Shown: positions 11,976 through 23,580, counted from the stretch's first letter. The stretch: DNA of 64,000 bases from Panulirus ornatus (GCF_036320965.1 NC_092236.1:19632018-19696017); one strand, 5' to 3'. The notes: a model not told the origin generated them from the sequence alone. Numbers and translations are program-made.

Positions 11976-12335
11976 ACTTCCCACACAAGGAGTCCCATTC
12001 ATATTCATGAGGCTCCCACAGCTCTCAGGAAGACGGCCATATCCACCGGACGGGATCACAGGTGGTAGAGAGATGTGTTTGCGTCTATGCGGGCAGAGTG
12101 CCGGGCAACAGAGTAGTAAATGTTCGGTGTCTTGGTTGTGGTAGCTGCATCACGGACATGAAAGGTCTTGTGATATGTAGAAATGGTGTTCGTAATGTTG
12201 CATGGATGGGTGATGTTTAGAGTGTGACTCGTGTGTGTCTGGGAAGTGTGGTACCTGATGGTGTATATCTAGGGGTGCGGAGTTTTAGACTGAGAGTTGG
12301 GAGGGATGTTGTTTAATGCTTGTCGGGTTATATCG

Positions 12336-12336
<1 letters not shown>
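11974..12336. other. No recognisable gene
   Basis: G/T-rich mixed sequence; nothing recognised. Confidence 0.45.
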
Positions 12337-12405
<69 letters not shown>

Positions 12406-12408
12406 GTA
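12337..12408. repeat. (GT)n microsatellite
   Basis: GT run of about 70 bp with one CG near the end. Confidence 0.97.
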
Positions 12409-12592
12409 CTGTCGATGTTATATTTCTTGGGGTTGGGGGAATCTGTGACTAAAGTTTGCTGAAGTGTGAGGCAGGGGTTGGCTTTTTATTTCTACTATGG
12501 GGTTTGGGGGTAAAGGTTTGTGTGGGTGTATAAAGCTATTGCATAAAATAAAAGTACACACACACAAACACACACACACATACAGTCACTTA

Positions 12593-12847
<255 letters not shown>

Positions 12848-12880
12848 CATAGGTGTTTCCGGGCTCTGCCTGCCTTCTCG

Positions 12881-13091
12881 GGGTTGCACCGCGATGTGAA
12901 GAGTCACCTTAAGCGAAGCTGCACCACTGGGCATGCAGTCTCTTCAAAGAAGTTCAATCTCCAAGGAGTTCACACGTTTCCCTGCTCCTGGAGCCAGCGC
13001 AGTCCCGAGTACCGGGAGCCTTCAAGAAAGAGGAACTGGGTAACACCAGGATTCTTACATAGGGATTGGTCCTGGGGTAATCACAATCCAT
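12881..13091 (+). repeat. Dispersed repeat C, copy 1
   Basis: A roughly 200-bp family with copies at 28.87, 39.84 and 63.53 kb. Shared order is 'ggttrcaccgcgagtgaaaag', 'cacctt.ggcgaggct', 'ctccaaggagttca', 'tttccctgctcctggag' and 'cctggggtaatcacaat'. No coding frame or tRNA boxes were recognised, and the class is unknown. Confidence 0.7.
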
Positions 13092-13953
13092 CACAAGTTC
13101 GGCAAGCAACTAAGCACACGACTCAGGTGGGTTGGCGGGCCTCAGCCAGGGCGTGGAGCTGCAGCCGCCGACGTTTAGCGGTGACTTGTGAAAAACTTGC
13201 CGGTCTGGCGCGCGCGAGGCCAACGCTACGGTAACGCTGGCGAGGGGACTGAAGGGGTAGGCGGCCGCCAGGCGCTACCTCATCCTTCTTATCTCATCGG
13301 TCCAGTACATCCCCCCTGCGGCCTTTTTTCTCTCCACACACTTTCATCCGAGGTACTGTCCATGTGTGGCTCTAAGTCGCTTAATAACAGGACGTGCGTG
13401 CGTCTCGCCCTATCGAGAGCTCAGTCCGACAAGACCAAAGGAGAGGAGGTGGAGTGGCGGGGCTGCCTGAGGCAACGCTTCCCCCCCAACTCTAATATTT
13501 GTGAACATAACCCATGAAATTGATCTCTCCGAAGTGTGTCTAATCTCACCGTGACTGCACCTTAATTCCGAGCTATATTCTACGCTTGTGCTTAATATCT
13601 CTCCACCCTGAGGGCGGAGGCAGCTGACCCACTGACGGGCAGATGGCTTGTTTTATGCCACGAAAGTTATGATGTACTGTAGATCTGCAGTGTGGGAGAA
13701 CACGAGCTTCTGACGAGGGGGTGGTTTTTATGGGATGAGCGAGCCGGGTGCGTGGTTTTATTACGGTATGGAACAGGGATGTCTTATGGTAATATGTAGT
13801 TGTGTTCTTGAGAGTTACTGCGATGGTCGAACTGATTGGTGGAGTTGGTGGAGCGGTGCGGAAGCTGGCAAGCTCGGACAGGGTGATGGTGTGTCTGTTG
13901 GAACACGAAGGGATACAGAGAGAGCGTGCGATTATGTGAGAAAAAGAAGAGAT

Positions 13954-13957
<4 letters not shown>
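13092..13957. other. No recognisable gene; G+C-richer stretch
   Basis: 13120-13300 is relatively G+C-rich with CpG, but the open frames across it show no domain. I see no promoter motif to support a CpG-island call. Confidence 0.4.

Positions 13958-14034
<77 letters not shown>
13958..14034. repeat. (GA)n microsatellite
   Basis: Perfect GA run; overlapping Ser-Leu and Arg-Glu dipeptide frames are artefacts of it. Confidence 0.98.
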
Positions 14035-14035
<1 letters not shown>

Positions 14036-15080
14036 CTCCACAAACCCAAGTCGGGTTGTTGATCAGCGTACCAAGAAAAGACTTATGATTGATTGTTGCT
14101 GCTGCCAATACACAGACTGATTTAACCTCAGGCTCCATAATCTAATGACCTCGTCGCCTCACTGAGTCAAGTAGAGGGATGGGTGTTGTATTAATCCGTG
14201 ACACGTGAAGCCTCTCAAACATCCCGTGCTGCTCGACTTATGAAATACGAATCGTTCCTTTCAGTGATTTTCAAGAGGAAAAAAACAAAGCCTAAAAATT
14301 ACTAAGAGACAAAAAAAAAAAAGGGGGGGGAGGGAAAGGTTAGCGAAAAGAATCCTCCTTTCACGAAAACAAAGGTTTTCTGCTAAGGACAGGATTCCAT
14401 TGGCGTTTTGAGCAGACCTGTAACAGTCAACGGTTAAGAGGTGGTATCACTGAAGTTCTCACTCAGCCTTTCCAAGGATTGACATCTTTTCATGTAATGA
14501 TCATTAGCACAAGAGCTTCCAGATTTGTGATCAAGAAATTGTTAGTTTAGTCCAGCCTACTATAAACTCTTAATACAGTTCTTCACAGAGAAAAAGAGAA
14601 TAGGTAACAACGCAGAACCTTCAACCAAAGGAACCTTCGGCTAAAATTTCCAATAGTGGTTTGCAATTTGGTCGTTCACCTCAACAATTTAAAGCATAGC
14701 ACTTTTAGCATACACCGTAGTAACTCTCAACATGGCATTATCAGACCGTGACTTTCGGTGCAAGTGGTATCAATGCGCATTGTAGTATTCGACAAAGTTA
14801 TGGAAGACGAGTCATTCTCAAAAACAATCACTCGATGTTCGGTGGATTTGGGCAGGGCAATCGTGACATCAAAACTTGGTAAGTCACAGCTCGATATAAC
14901 TCAGCTCTACACTTTTTTCTTCTTTAAACAGTAGTTGTAAACACGAGTCATCTGCACAACAATTTTTTTTTCTCCCTGTATAACTGTTATCGTACCGTAG
15001 GAGTATTATGCTTGTGTGCTTGTAGAACATAATCATTTGTTATGGTAACTGAGATGACACGGGCAACTTAACACCGTCAT
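14035..15080. other. No recognisable gene
   Basis: Mixed sequence with short poly-A and poly-G runs near 14307-14330. 15047-15085 weakly resembles the SINE 3' tail described at 7561. Confidence 0.45.
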
Positions 15081-15083
15081 CAC

Positions 15084-15215
<132 letters not shown>

Positions 15216-15707
15216 ATACTTTGTCGTCGTCTCCGCTTTCACGGGTGCGATTAGGAGAAACTGCAGACGACGAGGAAATGGCCCAACCCCCCCCCCCATA
15301 CACATGTACATACACACGTCCACAACGCATAGTATACATACCTACAAACTTTCCATGGTTTACCCCAGACCTTCACATGCCTTGATTCAGATCCCTGACA
15401 GCACGTCAACCCTGTATACCACATCGCTCCAAAATTCACTCTATTCCTTGCCCTCCTTTCACCCTCCTGCATGTTCAGACCCCGATCACACAAAATCTTT
15501 TTCACTCCATCTTTCCACCTCCAATTTGGTCTCCCCTTCTCCTCGTTCCCTCCACCTCCGACACATATATCCTCTTGGTCAATCTTTCCTCATCATTCTC
15601 TCCATGTGCCAAAGCATTTCAAAAACTTTTGCTCTCTCAACACGCTCTTTTTATTTCCACACATCTTCTTACCCTTACTTACTTACTCGATCAACCACCT
15701 CACGAAA
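15216..15707 (-). pseudogene. RTE LINE 3' end, copy with rearranged tail
   Basis: 15370-15707 matches 61060-61385 of the best RTE copy (the last part of the RT ORF), with several one-base indels. Its 3' UTR keeps 'ctttccatggtttacccca', which is absent from the 61-kb copy. The terminal hairpin region is rearranged into 'ctttgtcgtcgtctccgc' and ends in poly-A. The 5' break is at 'caaccacctca', and unrelated sequence begins there. Confidence 0.85.
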
Positions 15708-15861
15708 GCGTAAAATTTTGTCGGCCCAACATGCAGGGGAAAAGAGCAAGCGAACTAAATTGTGCGATGTATTCCGGGGTTGAACGTTTGCTGGATATTG
15801 AATCAGCATGTAACGTCGGGTAACCTGGAAACTATGATGTACTTCGTTCATTTGCCTTGGC

Positions 15862-15918
15862 CAATACATGTCAGGGGTTTGGGCCATTTCTTTCGTCTGT
15901 TTTTCCTCATACCTAAAC
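15862..15918 (+). mobile_element. Short RTE 3'-end remnant
   Basis: 'tacatgtcaggggtttgggc' followed by 'catttctttcgtctgttt' resembles the segment just before the RTE terminal box, on the plus strand. It is diverged and lacks the hairpin. Confidence 0.5.
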
Positions 15919-15979
15919 AATGACATATTATAATAATAATAATAATAATATTATATATATATTCATATTTATTTTTTTT

Positions 15980-16955
15980 CTTTGTCCTGTCTCCCGCGTT
16001 TGCGAGGCAGCGAAGAAAAGAAAGAATGGCCAACCCATCCCATACACATGTTACACCACACACGTCCATACACGCAAATTATACATACCTATACATTCAA
16101 TGTACACCCCCATATACATAATGCTCACAACATAGCAATGCACCAATTCACACTGTCTGCCCCCATACTCCATCGCCACTACAACACATGAAATACCATC
16201 CCCCTTCCCCATGTGTGCAGTAATAGAAAAAAAACCTCATTTTTTTTAACCTCTCCTCTGCCCGCATATGCCCAAACCACAGTCCTTCCACATCCGGCCC
16301 CACACAACTTTCCAATGGTTGACCCAGCCTTCACATGCCTGATTCAATCCACTGACAGCATGTTAACCCCGGTATACCACATCGATCCATTCACTCTATT
16401 CCTTGCCCTCCTTTCACCCTCCTGCTATGTTCAGGCCCCGATCACACAAAATCTTTTCACTCCATCTTTCCACCTCCATTTGGTCTCCCACTTCCTCGGT
16501 TCCCTCCACCTCCCGACACATATATCCTCTTGGTCAATCTTTCCTCACTCATTCTCTCCATGTGACCAAACCATTTCAAAATACCCTCTTCTGCTCTCTC
16601 AACCACGCTCTTTTTATTTCCACACATCTCTCTTACCCTTACATTACTTACTCGATCAAACCACCTCACACCACACATTGTCCTCAAACATCTCATTTCC
16701 AGCACATCCACCCTCCTGCGCACAACTCTATCCATAGCCCACGCCTCGCAACCATACAACATTGTTGGAACCACTATTCCTTCAAACATACCCATTTTTG
16801 CTTTCCGAGATAATGTTCTCGACTTCCACACATTCTTCAAGGCTCCCAGGATTTTCGCCCCCTCCCCCACCTATGATCACTTCCGCTTCCATGGTTCCAT
16901 CCGCTGCCAGATCCCCCAGATATCAAAACTTACTTCTCCATTTTCTCCATTAATA
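15980..16955 (-). pseudogene. RTE LINE fragment (C-terminal RT plus 3' UTR), indel-rich
   Basis: The minus-strand frame 16870-16457 reads GEGAKILGALKNVWKSRTLS through WFGHMERMSEERL, matching residues 408-520 of the 61-kb ORF. The remaining C-terminus is broken by small indels, mostly gains or losses of one base. The 3' UTR is another variant containing 'cacatccggccccacacaac'. The 3' terminal box reads 'gtctcccgcgtttgcgagg' in reverse. The 5' side stops near 16955 and resumes as a 60-bp piece at 18108, beyond an inserted 1.1-kb unit. Confidence 0.88.
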
Positions 16956-17084
16956 TTCTACCTATATTATATAATAATATAATATATATATTATTATAAT
17001 ATATTTTTTTTTTTTTTTTTTTATTTTAAAACTCATATTTACTATATATAGTTATTAATAATTGAGATGCATTAGTAATATATC
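16956..17084. repeat. Irregular AT-rich tract
   Basis: Imperfect TA/T-rich sequence between the RTE fragment and duplication unit 1. Confidence 0.7.
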
Positions 17085-18107
17085 TATGACTCCTGCACCC
17101 TCTTGAAGCGTTGCTTTTGGCCACATAATTCATAAAGTGTTGTGAGTGGAGGTGTCGCGCCTCTACGACCAAGATTGTGCTTGACACTGAGAATATGTGT
17201 CGGTGTCATTCTTGTTCTAACCCGTGTGCGTGTAGGGTTTCGGAATTGATTGATAACACCGTTACAAATCCTATTTACCAGACGATATTAGTTATAATGT
17301 GTTATTTCAGTTTAGCAGGGTTTGTGGATTCACATGGGTGAAAGTTTGCGACGAGTTGCAGCAAACGATGATATAGCTTCGATAAAGGCCTACTTTCCAC
17401 ACACAACACACACATGCACACTGATAACCAGAGAAAATACTGAACACGTAAAGTCCCAAGTGCACTTTCGTGGGATTTATCACATCTAGAGGCGATAGAA
17501 GTCACAACACCAAGTGCACATGGACTTCATGTCTCATTTCTATGCGTCTTTCAGCAATTACCTATTGCAACATATATATATAATCCTATATATTATATAT
17601 ATTATACTCATATTATATTCATTATTTATCATCACTATATCACTAAATAGCCGATCATCATATTATGTAACGCTTTGAGTAGAACTTACTCATTTCGGAA
17701 ACTATGGCTAAATAACTCGTTGTCAAAATCATGACTTTATTTAATATATACATCTTGACTATGAATTTGTTAAGAGGAAGGTCAGACAAAAACCGCAAAG
17801 ATCATCGCCACCAACGCATGCATGAGAATAATACATATAACAATAATAACTAAAATAATAATATAATATAATAATAATACCATATAAATGATAATTATAG
17901 CTTTACACTAATTATTCGACTATACTAATAATAATTAATAATACAAAATTATAACAATGCCCCCCCAACTATTGAACGACTTCCAGTCGGAAAAGGTTCA
18001 AACGCGAATAGCTGCAACCAGTGCTAACGAGAGCTCCTCGGTTTTAAAACAAAGCAAGGACGTTGACCTGTTGACGATTCCCAGTAAGGGTGAGGATACA
18101 AGGAGGA
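17085..18107. repeat. Duplicated about 1.1-kb segment, unit 1 (noisy copy)
   Basis: Aligns collinearly with 18238-19330: 'tcctgcacc.ctcttgaagc', 'ttcataaagtgttgtga', 'atatagcttcgataaagg', 'cactttcgtgggatttatca', a TA-rich middle, 'tagccgatcatcatatt', 'gaatttgttaagaggaagg' and 'aaaacaaagcaaggacgttg'. Differences from unit 2 are dominated by one- to three-base deletions. No coding frame. Confidence 0.88.
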
Positions 18108-18167
18108 GCTCTTATTCACATTTACTCTTAACTTTCTTCTTCCACACACTTTACCAAACTCCGTCAC
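18108..18167 (-). pseudogene. Small RTE LINE fragment (part of the interrupted copy)
   Basis: 'tcttattcacatttactctt' and 'cacactttaccaaactc' match 61740-61800 of the 61-kb RTE copy. The copy ending at 16955 stops about 50 bp short of this point in the element, so the two pieces are probably one LINE split by unit 1. Confidence 0.75.
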
Positions 18168-18168
18168 C

Positions 18169-18232
<64 letters not shown>

Positions 18233-18239
18233 ATATATG
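18169..18239. repeat. (TA)n microsatellite
   Basis: TA run with two ATTTAT interruptions between duplication units. Confidence 0.97.
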
Positions 18240-18742
18240 AGGCTCCTGCACCACTCTTGAAGCGTGCCACGTCCACCATAGTTCATAAAGTGTTGTGATG
18301 TAGCGTGTGCGTCTACGAGCCAAGAGTGCATGACAACTGAGTAATATGTGCTCGGTGTCATCTCTATGGTAGTTACATCGTGTGCGTGGAGGGTCTTCGG
18401 ACATGATGAAACACCGTTACCCAAGACCTCTTTCCAGACGATCATGTAGTCTAAGGCTGCGTTATTTCCAGTAGCAGGGATATGTGGATTCACATGGAGT
18501 GAAAAGTTTGTCGACGAGATTGCACAAACAGTGATATAGCTTCGATAAAGGTGACTTTCCACACAGACACACACACACATGCACACGCTGATAACCATGA
18601 GGAAAAAATGAAACACGTAAAGTCCCAAGTGCACTTTCGTGGGATTTATCACATCGTCAGAGGCGATAGAAGTCACAACACGAAAGTGCACTTGGAACAT
18701 ATAGTGCTTCATTTCTACTTGCGATCATCAGCAATTACCTAC

Positions 18743-18748
<6 letters not shown>

Positions 18749-18822
<74 letters not shown>
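18749..18822. repeat. (TA)n microsatellite
   Basis: Perfect TA run inside duplication unit 2. Confidence 0.98.
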
Positions 18823-18824
<2 letters not shown>

Positions 18825-19030
18825 ACTAGAATAGCCGATCATCATATTTATGGTAACGCTTTGAGTACAGAATTACTCATCATCGGAACTATGGTAGAAT
18901 AACATACGTTGTCAAAATCATGACTACACTTGATATATATATACACTTGATGATATGAATTTGTTAAGAGGAAGGCTAGACAAAAACGCAAAGGATCATA
19001 CGCGCACGAACGTGCATGAAAAAGTAATAG

Positions 19031-19031
19031 C

Positions 19032-19087
<56 letters not shown>

Positions 19088-19102
19088 TAATAATGATATT
19101 AA

Positions 19103-19168
<66 letters not shown>
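19031..19168. repeat. Compound (AAT)n-(ACT)n microsatellite
   Basis: AAT triplets, then ACT triplets near 19105-19135, then AAT again; inside duplication unit 2. Confidence 0.97.
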
Positions 19169-19344
19169 TGTGAAGTATAAGTATTAAAAGACTCAAGGTG
19201 GAAAAGAGAAAGGCGAATAGCTGAACAGTGCTAACCGAGAGCTCCTGGGTTAAAAACAAAGCAAGGACGTTGAGTGTTGACGAGTTCCCCAGTGAAGGGT
19301 GAGGATGACAAGGGAGGAGGGATTCAAGACGAGTTCAGATAAGC

Positions 19345-19840
19345 ACAAGTACAAACATCTTCCATCACCCTGAGATGTGTCAAGTAAACCTGCCAGACTA
19401 TGGCTAGGCTATGCGTGCTATTGGCGCTTTGGCCTAACTGGAGATGCTAACCGTGTGAACTGTACAGTTTGTGGTCAAAGATTTGGACACAAACTAGAAT
19501 ACTATGTCTTAGAATGTGAAAAAAATACAGCCTTTTAGGGATAGATCTAAACAAACCCTAAAAAAAATGTCACAACACCTTTTTGTTAAAAACAAGATAC
19601 CTGAAATTTTGAGTTCGTATCCACTTTTTGCATCTAGTCGGTATAATGTATCATATGAAACTATGTCATGTATGTAATGAAATACGAATTGTAACATCCT
19701 ATGTAATATCATCCCACTGAGGTCTGAGTAAGATCCTTTATGGCCCCTGCAATCCTTTCGCGCTACCGCTCACAGGAAGAGCAAGGGGAGTGCACGATAA
19801 ACTTGACGGGGTTACCGGCACAAATCAGTCAGTCTGCAGT
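19345..19840 (+). pseudogene. LINE 3' end (family D), copy 1 with coding remnant
   Basis: The plus-strand translation at about 19375-19540 reads KPARLWLGYACYWRFGLTGD and then a Cys-x2-Cys-x4-Gly-His motif (CTVCGQRFGHKLEYYVLEC) before a stop near 19540. This C-terminal pattern, 'LRLGY...C..C....GH.L.HY...C', is known at the end of several crustacean/insect non-LTR ORFs. The 300 bp that follow form a 3' UTR shared with 50235-50590 and 58838-59110, including 'acaagatacctg.aattt' and a G+C-rich 'gcgctaccgctcacagga' block. The clade is uncertain. Confidence 0.7.
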
Positions 19841-20251
19841 GACTCGAGTGGAGTCACACAAGGAAATGAAGAAAAATGATTAATTGCTTGGGCTAAATTT
19901 AGGCCTCTCAACTGCCAGGTCATCTTCATTAAGTCCGTCAACCACAAGTTACAACCACCTAACGAACAGCTTTCAACACCACCTACTGGTGTTAAGGATG
20001 ATTCCAAGACCTCGTCCTCTCTCACTATGTATATGTTGGCCCTTGAAAATGGAATGGAGAACTCCCAGCCAGACATGACGGTTGTCCGTGGCTTCCCCGT
20101 CTATGGTTTTGAACAACTCAACATCCCGGTTTGGGGAACATATGGTGTGAACGATGGCTTCGGCCTTAATGCTCCGACACCTTACCTGTAATTGGCGTTC
20201 GCCCAGACCACTATTTATAGAATTACAGCGGCTACACTCATACAAATCAAT

Positions 20252-20253
<2 letters not shown>

Positions 20254-20326
<73 letters not shown>
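20254..20326. repeat. (TA)n plus poly-T
   Basis: TA to 20311, then a 16-base T run that is the A tail of repeat B copy 2 (minus strand). Confidence 0.98.
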
Positions 20327-20433
20327 CATACTATTCGCTATTTCCCGCGATAGCGAGGTAGCGTTAAGAACAGAGGACTAGGCCTTTGAGGGAATATCCT
20401 CACCTGGACCTCTTCTCTGTTCCTTCTTTTGGA

Positions 20434-20465
<32 letters not shown>

Positions 20466-20572
20466 CGAGAGGGGAGGATTTCCAGCCCCCCGCTCCCTTC
20501 CCTTTTAGTCGCCTTCTACGACACGCAGGGAATACGTGGGAAGTATTCTTTCTCCCCTATCCCCAGGGAATA
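20327..20572 (-). mobile_element. Repeat B (SINE-like), copy 2
   Basis: Matches copy 1 over its full length, with a longer internal A run (20440-20465). The terminal hairpin region reads 'tcgctatttcccgcgatagcga' on the plus strand, a complete five-pair stem. Flanked on both sides by (TA)n. Confidence 0.82.
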
Positions 20573-20579
20573 TATATAC

Positions 20580-20643
<64 letters not shown>
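20572..20643. repeat. (TA)n microsatellite
   Basis: TA run with early TACATA interruptions; lies between repeat B and a SINE. Confidence 0.97.
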
Positions 20644-20645
<2 letters not shown>

Positions 20646-20804
20646 TGAGCTAGGTACACATTCTATCGACCAACCCATAGGGGTGGATGAACAGCTAGGA
20701 TGACTTGGAACGACTGCTTTGACAAGGATTTGAACCTATGCGCTCGACCCTGGGCGGCCAGTGAATGCGTCACGGTCAGGAAGGCTAACTGCTACACCAT
20801 GGAA
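20644..20804 (-). mobile_element. tRNA-derived SINE, copy 2
   Basis: In sense orientation (minus) it begins near 20804 with a box-A-like 'tggtgtagcagttagc', continues through a box-B-like 'ggttcaaatcc' region near 20730, and ends in 'tgtacctagctcagg' at the TA array. It shares its body with the copies at 24.5 and 25.3 kb. Too diverged from a cloverleaf to be a tRNA gene. Confidence 0.75.
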
Positions 20805-21439
20805 GTCTATAATGCTTCGACAGTCTAATCAGAAGTGTTTGCCGTCAATGTTCCACAAAGATTCATCTAGGATTCACAATCATAAGAAATATCACGATGG
20901 AAACTGGCGCGTGTGCTTTCATATGAAGCCTGGTGACGGTAGCATGTTCAGGATTTCGTCTCGTTTGAAAACATTACTCGGTAATTTGTTTGATAAAGAG
21001 AGATTATAAGCACCGACCCGAGTTAAGGTTAAAGTGCAGCAATCACTGCATGAGAGAGAGAGAGGGGGGGAGGTTGACCTCCACTATAACAGAATCCAAA
21101 AGCAATACAAGGAAGAGAGAGAAAGAAAGATTCTACGTTAACACGTTTTACAGACCATTAAGTCCTTTACACTCTTCCCTTCAGGTCTTCATGATCTAGT
21201 TACCTTATTTTAAACGCTTCAGGAAATTCGCCCACCAATATTTCTCCAAGACTTATAAGCGATATCTCTCATTACCTGGAGAGACCTTTTTCCTTCACGC
21301 AGGTTATATGTGAAGCATTTAAATCAAGGGCTTTCAGGCTCCCCTTCATTCGGAGTAGAACGAAGATATATGTGTGTGCCTTTTTCATATACATATTTTC
21401 CTCATAGTGAAACTGAGATCGAAGCTAATTTTTCAGAAC
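20805..21439. other. No recognisable gene
   Basis: Mixed sequence with a short GA run near 21052; nothing recognised. Confidence 0.45.
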
Positions 21440-21995
21440 TCAGAGTGAAGCTGGGGTTCAGGCCAGCATTATATACACCTACTGGTGAAGCTGAGGTTGA
21501 GCCCAGCGGCGTATAACAATCCTTATGGTGAAGCTGAGGATGTGGCCAGCATTATATTATAATCCTACAGGCAGAGCTGGGGTTGAGGCCAGCATTATAA
21601 CCTCCTGGTGAAGGCTAGTGAAGGCTAGCATTATATCATTACCCTACTGGTGAAGCTGAGGTTGAGGCCAGCACTATAACCCTACTGGTAAGGTGAGGTT
21701 GAGGCCAACATTGCATTATGAAAATACTAATGAAGTTAAATGTAAGTCAGAATTATATTACAACCCCACTGGTGTGGAAGTCAGCATGATATTACAACCC
21801 CACTGGTGTGGAAGTCAGCATGATATTACAACCCCACTGGTGTGGAAGTCAGCATTATATTACAACCCCACTGGTGTGGAAGTCAGCATGATATTACAAC
21901 CCCACTGGTGTGGAAGTCAGCATTATATTACAACCCCACTGGTGTGGAAGTCAGCATTATATTACAACCCCACTGGTGAAGCTGGGGTTGAGGCC
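21440..21995. repeat. Minisatellite, young 34-bp core with older flanks
   Basis: 21758-21964 holds six near-identical 34-bp units ('attacaaccccactggtgtg' plus 'gaagtcagcatgat', alternating g/t at one site). 21440-21757 and the last unit carry an older variant, 'ctggtgaagctgaggttgagg'. Because 34 is not a multiple of three, the open frame through it cycles through three peptide versions, so it is not a protein repeat. Confidence 0.93.
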
Positions 21996-22154
21996 AGCAT
22001 TATACAGCTATTCAACTGGAGACACCAAAGCATAATATTTCTTCAAGCAAAACTGTGGCAAAGGTCAGTAACACAAAAACACACAGGAGGAGGAAGAGAC
22101 AGGAACCATGACTGGCTCCATGCTTCATGAACTTCACATTTAGTTCGAGATGAC

Positions 22155-22157
<3 letters not shown>

Positions 22158-22218
<61 letters not shown>

Positions 22219-22222
22219 TATA
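22158..22222. repeat. (TA)n microsatellite
   Basis: Perfect TA run ending in TACATATATA. Confidence 0.98.
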
Positions 22223-22361
22223 CGCGTATGTGTTTGTGCTGGGATTTGAAACTTTGTGAACTGTTTACACTTAATGAGGCTGATTTCTTGCATAAACATG
22301 TTGGGTACTGTAAAGCTTCAGTAAAGTATCTAAACTCCTACTGAAGTGTGATCACCTCTTC

Positions 22362-22524
<163 letters not shown>

Positions 22525-22827
22525 CCACTCTTTTTTTTCTTGTTCTTCGCTGCTGGCTACTGCCTGCAAGGATCATATATCTTAAACAGGAAACAGAGAA
22601 GCTCGTTGGCTCATAAACTTCACGTTTAATTCAAAACGACCATATATGACTCACTGGATTTTTCCTCTAGGCGCTTGGCTACTCCCACTGAAGTTCACAT
22701 ATCTTAGACAGGGTTTAGAGACCTATGTGAGTCAGGAGTGGGCCTAATTCACACATCTAACCTGAGGCAACTATTCACAACCCTACTCCATTTTCTCTGA
22801 GCTGCTGACCAGAAAGAGAGGTTTACA

Positions 22828-22829
<2 letters not shown>

Positions 22830-22878
<49 letters not shown>
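22830..22878. repeat. (CA)n microsatellite
   Basis: Perfect CA run of 49 bp. Confidence 0.98.
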
Positions 22879-22881
<3 letters not shown>

Positions 22882-23019
22882 ATGGACAATCAGACAGACA
22901 AAGAAAGGACAGACAAACAGAGACATACACACAAGAGAACAGAAAGGAAGTAATGAACGACTAAGACAGACAGACAGTGGGACAAGAAATCCACAGCCGC
23001 CCAGTCCCCAGTAGTAAGC

Positions 23020-23112
23020 CACTCACTGGTGCCCATAAACTGCCTTTGGCAGATGCCTAGAAACTGCATCCGGTAGGAGACTATAAACTGTCTCCGGTAT
23101 GTACCTAATAAA
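23020..23112. repeat. Minisatellite, unit about 29 bp
   Basis: Three to four diverged copies of 'ataaactgc.tccggtag'. Confidence 0.7.
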
Positions 23113-23212
23113 CTGCCGCTGCATGAAACAAGCTGGTTTTTGTGGGCAACTTCTCTATGACGTCAGTGGAGCCATTGAGACTGACTGCAGCCGAGGGAGT
23201 GAGCAAGTGACT

Positions 23213-23392
23213 TTGAAACCCAAATCGATACTGAAACCCGAGGAGACGATGAAACCCTGAGCGATACCGAAACCCTGTGAGATATCGAGACCCTGAGAGA
23301 TACTGAGACCCACAGTGAGATACTGAGACCCTGAGAGATACTGTAACACAGAGATACTGAAACCTAGAATGATACTGAAACCCAAATATATA
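23213..23392. repeat. Minisatellite, unit about 22 bp
   Basis: About eight diverged copies of 'gagatactgaaaccctga'. Confidence 0.85.
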
Positions 23393-23485
23393 CAGAAAGT
23401 TATAAAAAAAAAAGATACTTGAAACCAAACGAAAGGCAGCCTGAGGTGCTCGATTACCTAGGTTTCTGAGACATGACAGATTAAG

Positions 23486-23488
<3 letters not shown>

Positions 23489-23579
<91 letters not shown>
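23489..23579. repeat. (GA)n microsatellite
   Basis: Perfect GA run of 91 bp. Confidence 0.98.

Positions 23580-23580
<1 letters not shown>

Larger units (their letters stand above)
18238..19330. repeat. Duplicated about 1.1-kb segment, unit 2
   Basis: Better-preserved partner of 17085-18107. It contains a perfect 17-bp inverted repeat (18625-18641 and 18679-18695, 'ccaagtgcactttcgtg' and its complement) with a 37-bp spacer. Each arm is continued outward by words resembling the Penelope-like 3' terminus at 12.7 and 63.2 kb (gatgatgtga, acttatcgtgtttcattt). The arms therefore look like two such termini placed head to head. Confidence 0.85.

Noticed and set aside
13100..13300. CpG island or promoter
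   Set aside because: G+C content rises, but there is no core-promoter arrangement or adjacent coding exon to support it.
13573..14138. Long open frames made of Ser-Leu or Arg-Glu dipeptides
   Set aside because: They are produced by the (GA)n array and lack any other protein sequence feature. The same applies to the frames at 23.1-23.7, 55.6-56.3 and 24.3 kb.
16213..16813. Ser/Pro/His-rich plus-strand frames at 15.3-15.8, 16.2-16.8 and 61.1-61.6 kb
   Set aside because: They are antisense readings of the RTE reverse transcriptase C-terminus.
21758..21964. CRISPR-like array
   Set aside because: Units are directly adjacent 34-mers with no variable spacers, in a eukaryotic repeat context.
22540..22720. 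Direct repeat around 'ggctact.cc..c..ggatcatatatctta.acagg'
   Set aside because: Two diverged stretches look alike, but the match is too short and patchy by eye to call.
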